Shown here piece by piece: positions 15,656 through 24,500 of a stretch of DNA of 51,070 nucleotides. Under the pieces are notes generated by a model. That model was not told where the DNA came from. It saw nothing but the letters and a program-made list of their open reading frames with translations, and ran no database searches. The position numbers and the translations under genes were made by a program. Each line of letters starts with the position of its first letter. Positions within the stretch are counted from its first letter, which is position 1. This DNA comes from an uncultured Collinsella sp. (GTDB lineage: Bacteria > Actinomycetota > Coriobacteriia > Coriobacteriales > Coriobacteriaceae). The stretch spans positions 1 through 51,070 of the forward strand of contig CATYZE010000018.1 of NCBI GenBank assembly GCA_958415525.1, read 5' to 3'.

Positions 15656-15723
15656 GTTGCGGTGGAATAGTTCCTGTTTTGGCCGTTTACCAGCCCATTT
15701 AGGAACTATTTCACCGCAACTTA
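15656..15723. repeat. 68-bp hairpin repeat, copy 2 of family B
   Basis: This copy is identical to 14071-14138. Its last three bases are the complement of the TAA stop codon of the Ppx/GppA gene on the minus strand, so the repeat begins exactly at that gene's end. The 75 bases before it (15580-15655) hold only a weak GC-rich hairpin. Confidence 0.85.
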
Positions 15724-16728
15724 TTTGAGGGTGCTGAGGCTCGGGGTCCAGGCGATGGTGGGGGTCGCACCGTCGAGGGTCTCGTTGATGGTAGCGGCCA
15801 TGCCGGCGAGCAGACTGTTTTCACTCACGGTAAGCGCCCCGTAGCCGCCGGCTCGCATGAGCTCGCGAATTACCACGGCACCTGCCAAGATTACGCCCGC
15901 GCGTTTGGGCTGCACGCCTGGCAGCGCGGCAATGCCTGCAACATCAAGCGTGGACATGCGCTCGATAGCGGCCGAAACCTGATCCAGCGAAAGCTCGCGC
16001 AGGTGCACAAAGCTCGAATTGTACGGTTCCAGCTCATGAACGAGCGCCACGAGCGTGGTGACGGTGCCACCCACCGCGACCAAGCGCTCGGCGCGCTCAA
16101 AATTGCTCGGGAGGCCCTCAAAATAGGCAGTGAACTGCTCGCCCGCCCAGTTGGCGGCGGCAGCAAGCTCGCCGTCCGCAGGCGGCAGTGCCGAGAAAAA
16201 CCGCTCCGTCACGCGGCGGCAGCCAATGTCCAGCGAACGCGTGCCCTCCAGCGCAAAGACCCCGCGCTCCGGTGCGTACACGCCCGTTGCGAGTTCCGTG
16301 GAACCGCCGCCCGAATCCGCGACAATAATGCGCTCACCTGCAAAGTCGTGCGCCACGCCAAAAAACGTCAGGCGCGCCTCGACCTCGCCCGGAATCACCT
16401 GCGGTTCGAGCCCCAGCTCGCGCAGGCCGTCCAGCAGCAGGGCGGCATTGGACGCATCGCGCGCGGCACTCGTGCACGTGGTGCAGATGCACACGGCCCC
16501 AAAGGCACGCGCCTCGTCCACAAACATGCGGCATGCGGCAAGCACGCGCTCGACCGCCGCCTCGCAAAAGCGCCCCGTCGCATCCACGCCCTCGCCCAAG
16601 TCGGTAATCTCGGTATGTTTGGACGATTCCACGATCGCCCCGCCCTCGACCTGGGCCAACACCAGGCGCGACGACACCGTTCCCAGGTCAATCGCCGCCA
16701 CCTTATATCGTTTGTCGCAATGCGTCAT
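15721..16728 (-). CDS. Ppx/GppA family phosphatase
   Basis: The 335-residue protein has the acetate kinase/Hsp70-like fold of exopolyphosphatase and pppGpp phosphohydrolase: VAAIDLGTVSSRLVLA (10-25), the phosphate loop DSGGGSTEL (138-146) and PGVQPKRAGVILAGAVVI near 270-290. Length is that of the short, single-unit forms without the HD-like C-terminal domain. It hydrolyses polyphosphate or pppGpp; which one cannot be read here. GGAGGGGAG lies seven bases before the ATG. It is 20 bases after the FtsB/DivIC-like gene, in the order often seen in actinobacteria (eno, ftsB/divIC, ppx). Confidence 0.88.
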   Translation of the reverse strand: MTHCDKRYKVAAIDLGTVSSRLVLAQVEGGAIVESSKHTEITDLGEGVDATGRFCEAAVERVLAACRMFVDEARAFGAVCICTTCTSAARDASNAALLLDGLRELGLEPQVIPGEVEARLTFFGVAHDFAGERIIVADSGGGSTELATGVYAPERGVFALEGTRSLDIGCRRVTERFFSALPPADGELAAAANWAGEQFTAYFEGLPSNFERAERLVAVGGTVTTLVALVHELEPYNSSFVHLRELSLDQVSAAIERMSTLDVAGIAALPGVQPKRAGVILAGAVVIRELMRAGGYGALTVSENSLLAGMAATINETLDGATPTIAWTPSLSTLK

Positions 16729-16748
16729 TGCAGGCTCCCCTCCGGGCG

Positions 16749-17510
16749 CTATTTGCCGTTGGACACGACCGTCTGGCCCTCGACGCCGTTAAACCCAAAC
16801 AGCATATCGAGTGTCTGGATGTACCACGGCGCGTCCTTGCCGACCTCTTCGATCTCCTTGGCGACTTCGCTGGCCTTCTTGGCGTTCGAGGACTTTTTGC
16901 TCGACGACGAGTCCGAATCGTCGTCCAGACCCAGCACGTCAATCTTGGTCTCGCCGGGCATTACCAGGCCCAAGTCCTCGGTCGCCGCGTCCTTGATGCC
17001 CTCCTCCGAGAGTAGCCTATCGACACTTTTTTGCAGCTCGTCGTTGTATTGCTGGCGAATCTCGACCTGCTTGGCCAAAATGTCGCTCGAGCGCTTGGCC
17101 ACATACAGATCGCGCACGGGAAAATACAGGCTCACGAGCACCAGGACGACGACAATGCCGATAAACAACCCTCGCTGGGGTCCGTGAGTAAAGTCGTAAA
17201 TCGCCTTGACCACCGCGTTGTCGTTGGCGTAGTGCATGAAGTCCGAACCCGAAAGACGGCTCGACGGCCTGCTCGACCTATCGTGTACCTGAGCCGAGGG
17301 GCGCGATTCGTCCGTCGCGCGCGACGGACGGTCCGGGCGATGCGCCGGCATATTCATTTGAGCATTAGAACGCGAGGCACCTGCCGCACAATGCGCAGGA
17401 CGGGCGGCGCCACCATAATCGGACCCACCGAGCTGCACCGTATGCGCGCGGCGAGGCGCCGGCTCGCGCGAACCGGCGGAATAGTACCTGTTGTCGTAAA
17501 TCTGATCCAT
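16749..17510 (-). CDS. FtsB/DivIC-like septum formation initiator
   Basis: The 253-residue protein has a long polar N-terminus rich in Arg, Ser and Pro (1-125), one membrane helix (about 130-150, GLFIGIVVVLVLVSLYFPV), a coiled coil (about 155-185, SDILAKQVEIRQQYNDELQKSVDRLLS region) and a short ordered piece (EDLGLVMPGE) typical of FtsB/DivIC. An acidic Ser-rich patch and a WYIQTLDMLFGFNG segment end it. Such proteins join FtsL and FtsQ at the division site. The ATG at 17510 has a weak AAGG; the longer frame to 17636 overlaps the enolase terminator and is rejected. The disordered tail makes it longer than most homologues. Confidence 0.8.
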   Translation of the reverse strand: MDQIYDNRYYSAGSREPAPRRAHTVQLGGSDYGGAARPAHCAAGASRSNAQMNMPAHRPDRPSRATDESRPSAQVHDRSSRPSSRLSGSDFMHYANDNAVVKAIYDFTHGPQRGLFIGIVVVLVLVSLYFPVRDLYVAKRSSDILAKQVEIRQQYNDELQKSVDRLLSEEGIKDAATEDLGLVMPGETKIDVLGLDDDSDSSSSKKSSNAKKASEVAKEIEEVGKDAPWYIQTLDMLFGFNGVEGQTVVSNGK

Positions 17511-17600
17511 GTGCGCCTTGTGCGGTTGAGGTTTGTTTGCGCTAAGTATTCTAGTTATAGCACGAGCGCGCGCACCGCCTTCGGCAGCCTTTGCTCGACA

Positions 17601-17634
17601 TAAAAAAGGCGCTGAGCCACACGGCCCAGCGCCC
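17601..17634 (-). terminator. Terminator after enolase
   Basis: On the minus strand GGCGCTGGGCC / GGCTCAGCGCC (one mismatch) is followed by TTTTTT. It lies 63 bases past the enolase stop codon and separates enolase from the FtsB-like gene. Confidence 0.85.
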
Positions 17635-17696
17635 AATGGCAGCCATCAGAAGTGGAGCGGAGCCGAGTCAACCCCGCCCCCGCGAGCACCACTTGT

Positions 17697-18986
17697 TTAG
17701 CGAATGTTGTAGAACGCGGTCTTGCCGGCGTAGCGCGCACTGCCCTCGAGCTCGTCCTCGATACGGATGAGCTGGTTGTACTTGGCGATGCGGTCGCTAC
17801 GGCACGGGGCGCCCGACTTGATCTGGCCGGCGTTGACGCCCACGACCAGGTCGGCGATCGTGGAGTCCTCGGTCTCGCCGGAGCGGTGGCTCACGATGCA
17901 GGCGTAACCGGCCTCCTTGGCGGTCTCGATGGCCTCGAGCGACTCGGTGAGCGTGCCGATCTGGTTGACCTTGACCAGGATCGCGTTGGCGGCACCCAGC
18001 TCGATGCCCTTCTTGAGGCGCTCGGTGTTGGTAACGAACAGGTCGTCGCCCACCAGCTGCACCTTGTTGCCAATGCGGCGGGTAAGCTCGACCCAGCCGT
18101 CCCAGTCCTCCTCGGCCATGCCGTCCTCGATGGAGATGATGGGGTAGGTGTCGACGAGCTTCTCCCAGTAATCGACCATCTGGGCACTCGTGTACTCAAC
18201 GCCCTCGCCCTTGAGCTCGTACATACCGGTCTCGGCGTTGTAGAACTCGGTCGAGGCCGGATCCATGGCGTACATGAAGTCGACGCCGGGCTTAAAGCCG
18301 GCCTTCTCCACGGCCTTGGTGATGTACTCGAACGGCTCGGCGTTGGTCTTGAGGTTGGGCGCAAAGCCGCCCTCGTCGCCCACGCCGCCGCCCAGGCCAG
18401 CCTCGTGCAGCACGCCCTTGAGGGTGTGGTAGACCTCGGCGCACCAACGCAGGCCCTCGGCAAAGCTCGGGGCGCCCACCGGCATGATCATGAACTCCTG
18501 GAAGTCAACGTTGTTGTCGGCATGCACGCCGCCGTTGAGGATGTTCATCATAGGCGTGGGCAGCAGGTGGGCGTTGACGCCGCCCAGGTACTGGTACAGC
18601 GACAGGCCCGCCGACTCGGCAGCGGCGCGGGCAACGGCCAGCGACACGCCCAGGATGGCATTGGCGCCGAGCTTGGTCTTGTTGGGGGTACCGTCCGCGG
18701 CGATCAGCGCGGCATCGACGGCGCGCTGATCGAAGGCATCGAGGCCCACGACGGCATCGGCGCACTCGTTGTTGACGTGCTCGACGGCCTGCGAGACGCC
18801 CTTGCCCAGGTAGCGGCCCTTGTCGCCATCGCGCAGCTCGCACGCCTCAAAGGCGCCGGTCGAAGCGCCCGAAGGCACCATCGCGCGACCAAAGCTGCCG
18901 TCCTCGAGCACGACCTCGACCTCGACGGTGGGGTTGCCGCGGCTGTCGAGCACCTCGCGACCGTAGACGTCCAAAATATCACTCAT
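17697..18986 (-). CDS. eno: Enolase
   Basis: The 429-residue product is a full-length enolase (2-phosphoglycerate to phosphoenolpyruvate, Mg-dependent, glycolysis). Signatures are REVLDSRGNPTVEVEV at residues 10-25, SGASTGAFEACELRDGD at 39-55, the GDEGGFAPNL loop, SIEDGMAEEDWDGW with metal ligands, NAILVKVNQIGTLTE with the catalytic lysine, and SHRSGETED. GAGGGAGA precedes the ATG. It is transcribed alone between its own promoter and terminator. PEP made here also powers the PTS systems of the window. Confidence 0.98.
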   Translation of the reverse strand: MSDILDVYGREVLDSRGNPTVEVEVVLEDGSFGRAMVPSGASTGAFEACELRDGDKGRYLGKGVSQAVEHVNNECADAVVGLDAFDQRAVDAALIAADGTPNKTKLGANAILGVSLAVARAAAESAGLSLYQYLGGVNAHLLPTPMMNILNGGVHADNNVDFQEFMIMPVGAPSFAEGLRWCAEVYHTLKGVLHEAGLGGGVGDEGGFAPNLKTNAEPFEYITKAVEKAGFKPGVDFMYAMDPASTEFYNAETGMYELKGEGVEYTSAQMVDYWEKLVDTYPIISIEDGMAEEDWDGWVELTRRIGNKVQLVGDDLFVTNTERLKKGIELGAANAILVKVNQIGTLTESLEAIETAKEAGYACIVSHRSGETEDSTIADLVVGVNAGQIKSGAPCRSDRIAKYNQLIRIEDELEGSARYAGKTAFYNIR

Positions 18987-19060
18987 GTTGTCTCCCTCTC
19001 ACTTGGAAACGTAGTTGATGCAAGCGACTGGCCGACCGTGCACCATCGGTGTGTCTCCGT

Positions 19061-19115
19061 AAGTTAGCCATGTCGCACTTTTTGCATTATGCCCTAAGTT
19101 AGCCGAGGGATACAA
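19061..19115 (-). promoter_or_regulatory. Enolase promoter with two AAGTTAGCC repeats
   Basis: On the minus strand TTGTAT (19115-19110), an 18-base spacer and CATAAT (19091-19086) form the likely promoter. AAGTTAGCC occurs at 19061-19069 and 19096-19104, 35 bp apart on the same strand, one in the spacer and one after the start site. They may be regulator sites; this is inference. Confidence 0.5.
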
Positions 19116-19124
19116 TTATTTTTC

Positions 19125-19171
19125 GAAAAAATTAGCGGGAACGATGGGGCGTGTCAGCCCGTCGTTCCCGC
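19125..19171 (-). terminator. Terminator after mazG
   Basis: GCGGGAACGA (19135-19144) pairs with TCGTTCCCGC (19162-19171), with a further GGGC/GCCC inside. On the minus strand it is followed by TAATTTTTTC. It starts five bases past the mazG stop codon. Confidence 0.88.
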
Positions 19172-19175
19172 AGTC

Positions 19176-20036
19176 TTACTCCTCGGCCTTGGCGGCATCC
19201 CACAGGTCGTTGAGGCCGTGGGTCGAAAGCTCGGCCAGATCCACATGGGCGTCGGCGGCCATCTGTTCCATGGCGGCCCAGCGGCGGCGGAACTTTGCCG
19301 TGCTGGCACGCAGGGCGCTCTCGGCGTCGATCCCCTCCTTGCGCGCGACGTTGACCAGGGCAAAGAGCAGGTCGCCAAACTCCATCTCGCGCTCAGGCGA
19401 GCCGGGCTCCTCGGCCTCAAACTCGGCACGCTCCTCGGCGACCTCGTCCCACACGTCCTGGACCGTCTCCCACTCAAAGCCCACGGCCGCGGCCTTGCGC
19501 GACACCTTCTGGGCCTGCATCAGCGCCGGCAGATGCGTGGGCACGCCATCGAGCAGGCCCTCGGGCGACGCCTCGCCCGCCGCCACGGCCTTGTCCTTGG
19601 CGGCCTTCTCGGCAAGCTTGACCTCGTCCCAAATCTTGAGCACCTCGTCGGAGCTCTCGGCGTCCGCATCGCCAAACACGTGCGGATGACGGCGGATGAG
19701 CTTGGCGTCGATATCGCTTGCCACGTCGGCAAGCGTAAACTCGCCGGCGTCCGCCGCAATCTGTGCATGCAGCACTACCTGCATGAGCACGTCGCCGAGT
19801 TCCTCGCGAAGGTGTGCCGCGTCATCGGCCTCGATACAATCGAGCGCCTCGTAGGCTTCCTCGATCATGTTCTTGCCGATGCTGCGGTGCGTCTGTTCGC
19901 GATCCCACGGGCAGCCATCGGGCTGACGCAGACGCCAGATGGTCTGCACCAGATGCTGCAGCTCGGCCGACGCGTCGACCAGCGTGGACAAATCGCGCGA
20001 GCCCTCGGCATTTTGCTGAGCCATGTGCTGCGCCAT
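19176..20036 (-). CDS. mazG: MazG nucleoside triphosphate pyrophosphohydrolase
   Basis: The 286-residue protein has the tandem MazG layout: first domain with CPWDREQTH, EEAYEALDCI and EELGDVLMQVVLHAQIA (ExxE and ExxD metal ligands), second with FEWETVQDVWDEV and EFGDLLFALVNVAR. It hydrolyses NTPs to NMP and pyrophosphate, cleaning aberrant nucleotides and, in some bacteria, lowering (p)ppGpp. The ATG at 20036 follows GGAGGAGGAA, which lies inside the end of the upstream phosphodiesterase gene; only two bases separate the genes. The open frame to 20144 is rejected because it lacks a ribosome site. Confidence 0.93.
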   Translation of the reverse strand: MAQHMAQQNAEGSRDLSTLVDASAELQHLVQTIWRLRQPDGCPWDREQTHRSIGKNMIEEAYEALDCIEADDAAHLREELGDVLMQVVLHAQIAADAGEFTLADVASDIDAKLIRRHPHVFGDADAESSDEVLKIWDEVKLAEKAAKDKAVAAGEASPEGLLDGVPTHLPALMQAQKVSRKAAAVGFEWETVQDVWDEVAEERAEFEAEEPGSPEREMEFGDLLFALVNVARKEGIDAESALRASTAKFRRRWAAMEQMAADAHVDLAELSTHGLNDLWDAAKAEE

Positions 20037-20038
20037 GG

Positions 20039-20587
20039 TTATTCCTCCTCCAGGATCACGTGACGGAACGCGCCGCCCTCGTAGATGCCATAGCTGTGCG
20101 TACCGTCCTTGGGAATACTCACGCTGCCGGGATTGAAGAGCCACAGGCCCGGGTGCGCCTCGCTTGCCTCGTTAACCTTGATGTGCGTGTGGCCGTAGAC
20201 GAGCGCGGAGCCCTCGGGCAGCGCGGGCGCGTGGTCGACGCTATTGTGCATGCCGGCGCCAAAGACGTGACCGTGCGTCAGGAACAGCTCGCGGCCGGCC
20301 TCGTCGAACAGCGTGGCGTAGTCGGCCATGACGGGGAAATCGAGCACCATCTGATCGACCTCAGCGTCGCAATTGCCGCGCACCGCGATGATGCGGTCGG
20401 CCAGGGCGTTGAGCAGCGGGATCACGCGCTTGGGGGCGTAATCGCGCGGCAGGTCGTTGCGCGGGCCGTGGTAGAGCAGGTCACCCAGCAGCACGATGCG
20501 GTCGGGGTTCTCGCGCTCGATGGCGGCGACGAGGCGCTCGGCCCAGTATGCCGAGCCGTGGATATCGGAGGCGATGAGGTATTTCAT
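20039..20587 (-). CDS. yfcE: YfcE-type metallophosphodiesterase
   Basis: The 182-residue calcineurin-like enzyme shows all metal motifs: SDIHGS (8-13), LLGDLLYHGPRN (34-45), RGNCD, LTHGH and YGHTHIK, ending with FNPGSVS. Family members (YfcE, MJ0936) hydrolyse phosphodiesters with Mn; the physiological substrate is unknown. AAAGGA lies six bases before the ATG at 20587, which excludes the longer frame. It shares a transcript with mazG downstream and probably with the LarC-like gene 55 bases upstream. Confidence 0.92.
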   Translation of the reverse strand: MKYLIASDIHGSAYWAERLVAAIERENPDRIVLLGDLLYHGPRNDLPRDYAPKRVIPLLNALADRIIAVRGNCDAEVDQMVLDFPVMADYATLFDEAGRELFLTHGHVFGAGMHNSVDHAPALPEGSALVYGHTHIKVNEASEAHPGLWLFNPGSVSIPKDGTHSYGIYEGGAFRHVILEEE

Positions 20588-20642
20588 GGTGGTCCTTTCG
20601 GGTGGGGTTAGTTGGGCTGGGCGCGGCGCGTCTCCGGCCGCG

Positions 20643-21128
20643 TTACTCAAATTGGAGCGCTGCGGCTTGCGCTGCCTGCATCACGCGCTGGAGTGGCACG
20701 CCGTGCTCGCGGGCAAGGCGGGCGCAGTCCTCGTACTCGGGTGCCGCGCGTTCGCTGCCGTCGGGCAGGGTCGCCACCTTTACGGCCACCTCGCCCCAAG
20801 GCGTCGCCACCTGCTCAAAGCGGCGTGGCAGGCAGACGCGCTCCATCACCTGGCGACGAATGCCGTTGGTCGTGGTTTCCAAAAAGATAATCGTCTGCAG
20901 ACGGTCAATGTCCTCGCAGGCGCAGATTACCTGCAGCTGCCAGCCGGGGCGGCCCTTCTTGCAGTAAAGGGGCAGCCAGTGTACCTCGCGCGCACCTGCC
21001 TCGCGCAGGCGGTCGGCGGCATAGGCGAGCACCTCGGGCGACGCGTCGTCGATGTCGCACTCCAGTTTGACGATGGTCTCGGGCGCATCGGTCTCGTGGG
21101 ACAGCGGAGATGTACTTCCACGTTGCAT
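20643..21128 (-). CDS. larC: Stand-alone LarC C-terminal domain (DUF111)
   Basis: The 161-residue product corresponds to the C-terminal half of LarC, the nickel-insertion protein that completes the nickel-pincer cofactor of lactate racemase-type enzymes: KLECDIDDASPEVLAYAADRL, then WLPLYCKKGRPGWQLQVIC, then FLETTTNGIRRQ, then PEYEDCARLAREHGVPL. The N-terminal half is absent. In Lactobacillus the two halves are joined by a programmed frameshift; here no N-terminal half lies upstream (the region before holds a hairpin repeat and the divergent transporter). Start is the ATG at 21128 after AAAGGA. It may act with a LarC1 encoded elsewhere or have a different role. Confidence 0.75.
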   Translation of the reverse strand: MQRGSTSPLSHETDAPETIVKLECDIDDASPEVLAYAADRLREAGAREVHWLPLYCKKGRPGWQLQVICACEDIDRLQTIIFLETTTNGIRRQVMERVCLPRRFEQVATPWGEVAVKVATLPDGSERAAPEYEDCARLAREHGVPLQRVMQAAQAAALQFE

Positions 21129-21232
21129 ACGGTCCGGATCCTTTCCGCACGGGCTCGTTTTATTCACCCAAACGCTAGCACATCGGACGTGGCACAGGCG
21201 TGACTTTCGTCTGTCGCCGCCCTCGCCCCTAT

Positions 21233-21302
21233 CCAAACGTGTACGTCAGCCTCCAAACATGTCATTTTTTGCAGCTTTTGGAGGCTGACGTACACGTTTT
21301 GG
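21233..21302. repeat. 70-bp hairpin repeat, copy 1 of family C
   Basis: The arms of about 25 bases containing GTGTACGTCAGCCTCCAAA and its complement pair around CATGTCATTTTTTGCAGC. A second copy is at 25507-25576 in the same orientation. The end bases differ (CC...GG here, TC...GA there), but stay complementary. The rest of the gap 21129-21512 shows only the ribosome site AGGAGGT at its right end and no convincing promoter pair. Confidence 0.85.
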
Positions 21303-21512
21303 AGCGGGGCCGCACACGATCAGAATTGCGCCCGCGCTCCGTCCACCATAAAGTTCGCTGCATTCAACAATTTTGAACTTTCCACGCAGTTCATCGGCCA
21401 AAAAATAACCCTCGGCATACTTACCCGCTGCACGATGTTACTCTAGTTGCATTTGGCTAACTAAGCGGCTGCCGAGAACCCCATCCGGCACCGTTACAGC
21501 ATAGGAGGTTTC

Positions 21513-24500
21513 ATGTTCGAGAAGCGGCTCTTCTCCCTGGTTCCGCAGGCAACGCCCTACATTATGGCAAGCGTCCTGTTTAAGTGGATCGCGCTGATGG
21601 CAAACATCACGGTGATGTGGGTGCTTGCGCGCATCTTGGGCGGCATCGTCACGGACGGTCTTTCCGCCGCGCTCGCCGTCGATGCCCTCGCACAGGCGGC
21701 CTTGCCGCTCGCCGCCGCCATCATCGTGCGCGCCGCCTCCATCTACCTGGCCCAACGCGCCGGCGACAAAGCCGCGTTCGAGGCCGTCCGCCGCGTGCGC
21801 TCGCTCGTCTACGACAAGCTCACCGCACTCGGCCCCTCCTACACCGAAACCGTCCCCACCGCCGAGGCCGTCCAGACCAGCGTCGAGGGCGCCACGCAAC
21901 TCCAGGTGTACTTTGGCGGTTACCTGCCGCAGCTCTTCTTTGCCGGCTTGGCGCCCATCACGCTGTTTGTGCTACTCGTGGGCCAGGCGGGTCTTCCCGC
22001 CGCGCTGCTGCTCGCCTGCGTTCCGGTCATCCCCGTCTCCATCATGATGGTCATGCGCAACGCCAAAAAGATCGGTGCCGAGTACTGGGGCAGCTATGTC
22101 GATCTTGGCGGCATGTTCCTGGAGGCCGTGCAGGGTCTCACCACCCTTAAGGTCTACCAGGCCGATCGCAGCTGGCACGAGCGCATCAACGCCGAGTCCG
22201 AGCGTTTCCGCACAGCGACCATGCGCCTGCTGGTGATGCAGCTGCGCTCCATTTGCGTTATGGACCTGGTCGTCTATATGGGCGCCGCGCTCGGCATTAT
22301 CGTAGCCGCGCTGCAACTCGCCACGGGCAAGATCGGCTTTGAGGCTGCCTTCCTCATCGTCTTTCTGTCGCAGGAGTTCTTTTTGCCCATGCGCCGCCTG
22401 GGATCGCTGTTCCACACGGCCATGAACGGCATGGCCGCCTCGCGCCGCATGTTTGGCATTTTGGATACGCCCGAGCCCGAGCGCGGCGATGTTAAGCTTG
22501 ACGGTCGCGGCGATATCGAGCTCGCGGGCGTGAGTTATGCATACGGCGACCGCACGGTGCTGGACAGCGCCAGCGCGACCATTGCGCACGGCTCGCTCGT
22601 GGCACTCGTGGGCGAAAGCGGCGGCGGCAAGTCCACGCTCGCGGGGATTATCGCGGGCCGCAAGGGTGCCTACCGTGGCAGCGTTCGCATCGGCGGCGTC
22701 GAGCTGCGCGATGCCACGGCCGCCTCACTCATGCGCGCCGTCACCCTGGTGCCCACCAACGGCTACCTGTTTGCCGGCACCCTGCGCGACAACCTGCTGC
22801 TCGCCCAGCCCAACGCCACCGATACCGAGCTTTTGCGCGCGCTCGACCGCACGCGCGTGGCGGCCTTTGTGCAGGCCAACGGCGGACTCGACATGGTGAT
22901 TAACGAGGGCGGCACCAACCTTTCGGGCGGCCAGCGCCAGCGCGTGTGCATGGCCCGCGCCCTGCTGCACGACTCGCCGATCTATGTGTTTGACGAGGCT
23001 ACGAGCAACGTCGATGCCGCAAGCGAGGCCGCGATCGGCGAGGTCATCGCGTCGCTTGCCGGCGGGCACACTGTAATTGTGGTGGCACACCGCCTGTCGA
23101 CAATCGTGGACGCCGATCAGATCCTGGTGCTGGAGCGTGGCCGTATTGCCGAGCACGGAACTCACGGCGAGCTCTTGGCCACCGCGGGCGCCTATGCGCG
23201 CATGTGGAACAGTCAGGAGCAGCTCTCGGCATATGCGTATGCGGAGGGTGGTGCCGAGGATGCCGGCGCGGTTGAGGCTGTTGACAGCAGCGCTGCCTGT
23301 ACCGATGGCCTCAACGGTGCTGGCTCGTCTTCCGCTGCCGCGGCCACTGACTCCGGCCGCGCCCGTCGCTCGGCACCGTCCATCATGTGGCGCATGATGG
23401 GGCTCGTCCGACCGCTTGCCGGCTGGCTTGTGCTAGCCGTCGCGCTGGGCAGCATTGGCATGCTCACTGCCGCGTTCGTGCCGGCCTTTGGCGCCTTTGG
23501 ACTTATGGCCGCCTTGGGTCACAACGCCCTGGGGCTGGGTCTTGTTGGCGCATGCGCGGCCTGCGCCGTCTGCGGCATCGCACGTGGACCACTCCACTAT
23601 GGCGAGCAGCTCTGCAACCATTACATCGCCTTCCGCCTGCTCGCGCACATCCGCGACCTGGTGTTTGGAGCCCTGCGCCAGTTGGCGCCCGCCAAGCTCG
23701 AGGGCCGCGGCAAGGGCGAGCTCGTGAGCCTCGTCACCTCAGATATCGAGCTGCTCGAGGTCTTCTACGCGCACACCATCTCGCCCATCGCCATCGCCTT
23801 GGTCTGCACCGCCGTCTTTGAGGGCTTTTTGCTGGCCGTGAGCCCTGAGCTCGCCGGCATCGCGCTCGTGGCCTATGCGGTCTTGGGCGTGCTTCTACCT
23901 CTGGTCTCGGCCAAGGCATGCGGCACCACCGGTCGCCAGAGCCGCGAGGGCGCCGGTAAGCTGGGCGCCTTTGTGCTCGACAGCCTACGCGGCGCGTCCG
24001 AGACCATTCAGTTTGCCGGCGGCGCCGATCGCAGTCGCGCCCTGGGCGAGCTAACTGAGCAGGTCGGCGCCGTGGACGCACGTCTCAAGCGCCGCCAGGC
24101 AGCCAGCGAAGCCGCGGCCGACGCGCTCATCCTCGTTGCCAACCTGGTAATGCTCGGACGTGCGCTGCAGCTGATGGCTGCGGGGACCATCGATATCGCC
24201 GCGGCATTTGTCGCCGTCTTTACCTTTGTGTCGTCTTTTGGCTCGGTGATGGCCGTGAGCCGTCTGGGCGCTTCGCTGCAGGAGACGCTCGCCTCGGGCG
24301 CGCGCGTGCTCGATTTGCTCGACGAGCGGCCCCAGTGCGCCGAAGTCGCCGACGGAGAGGAGATCGACTTTGATGGTGCTGCAGCCGAGCATGTGTGCTT
24401 TAGCTATGCGAGCGGCGGCGCCACGGAGCAGACCACGAGCCTCATCCTCGACGACGTGACCTGCACCTTTGCGCCCGGCACCATGACCTGCATCATGGGG

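Noticed and set aside
17652..19067. A 471-codon plus-strand frame opposite enolase
   Set aside because: Its Leu/Val/Gly-rich translation mirrors enolase codons; enolase is certain on the other strand.
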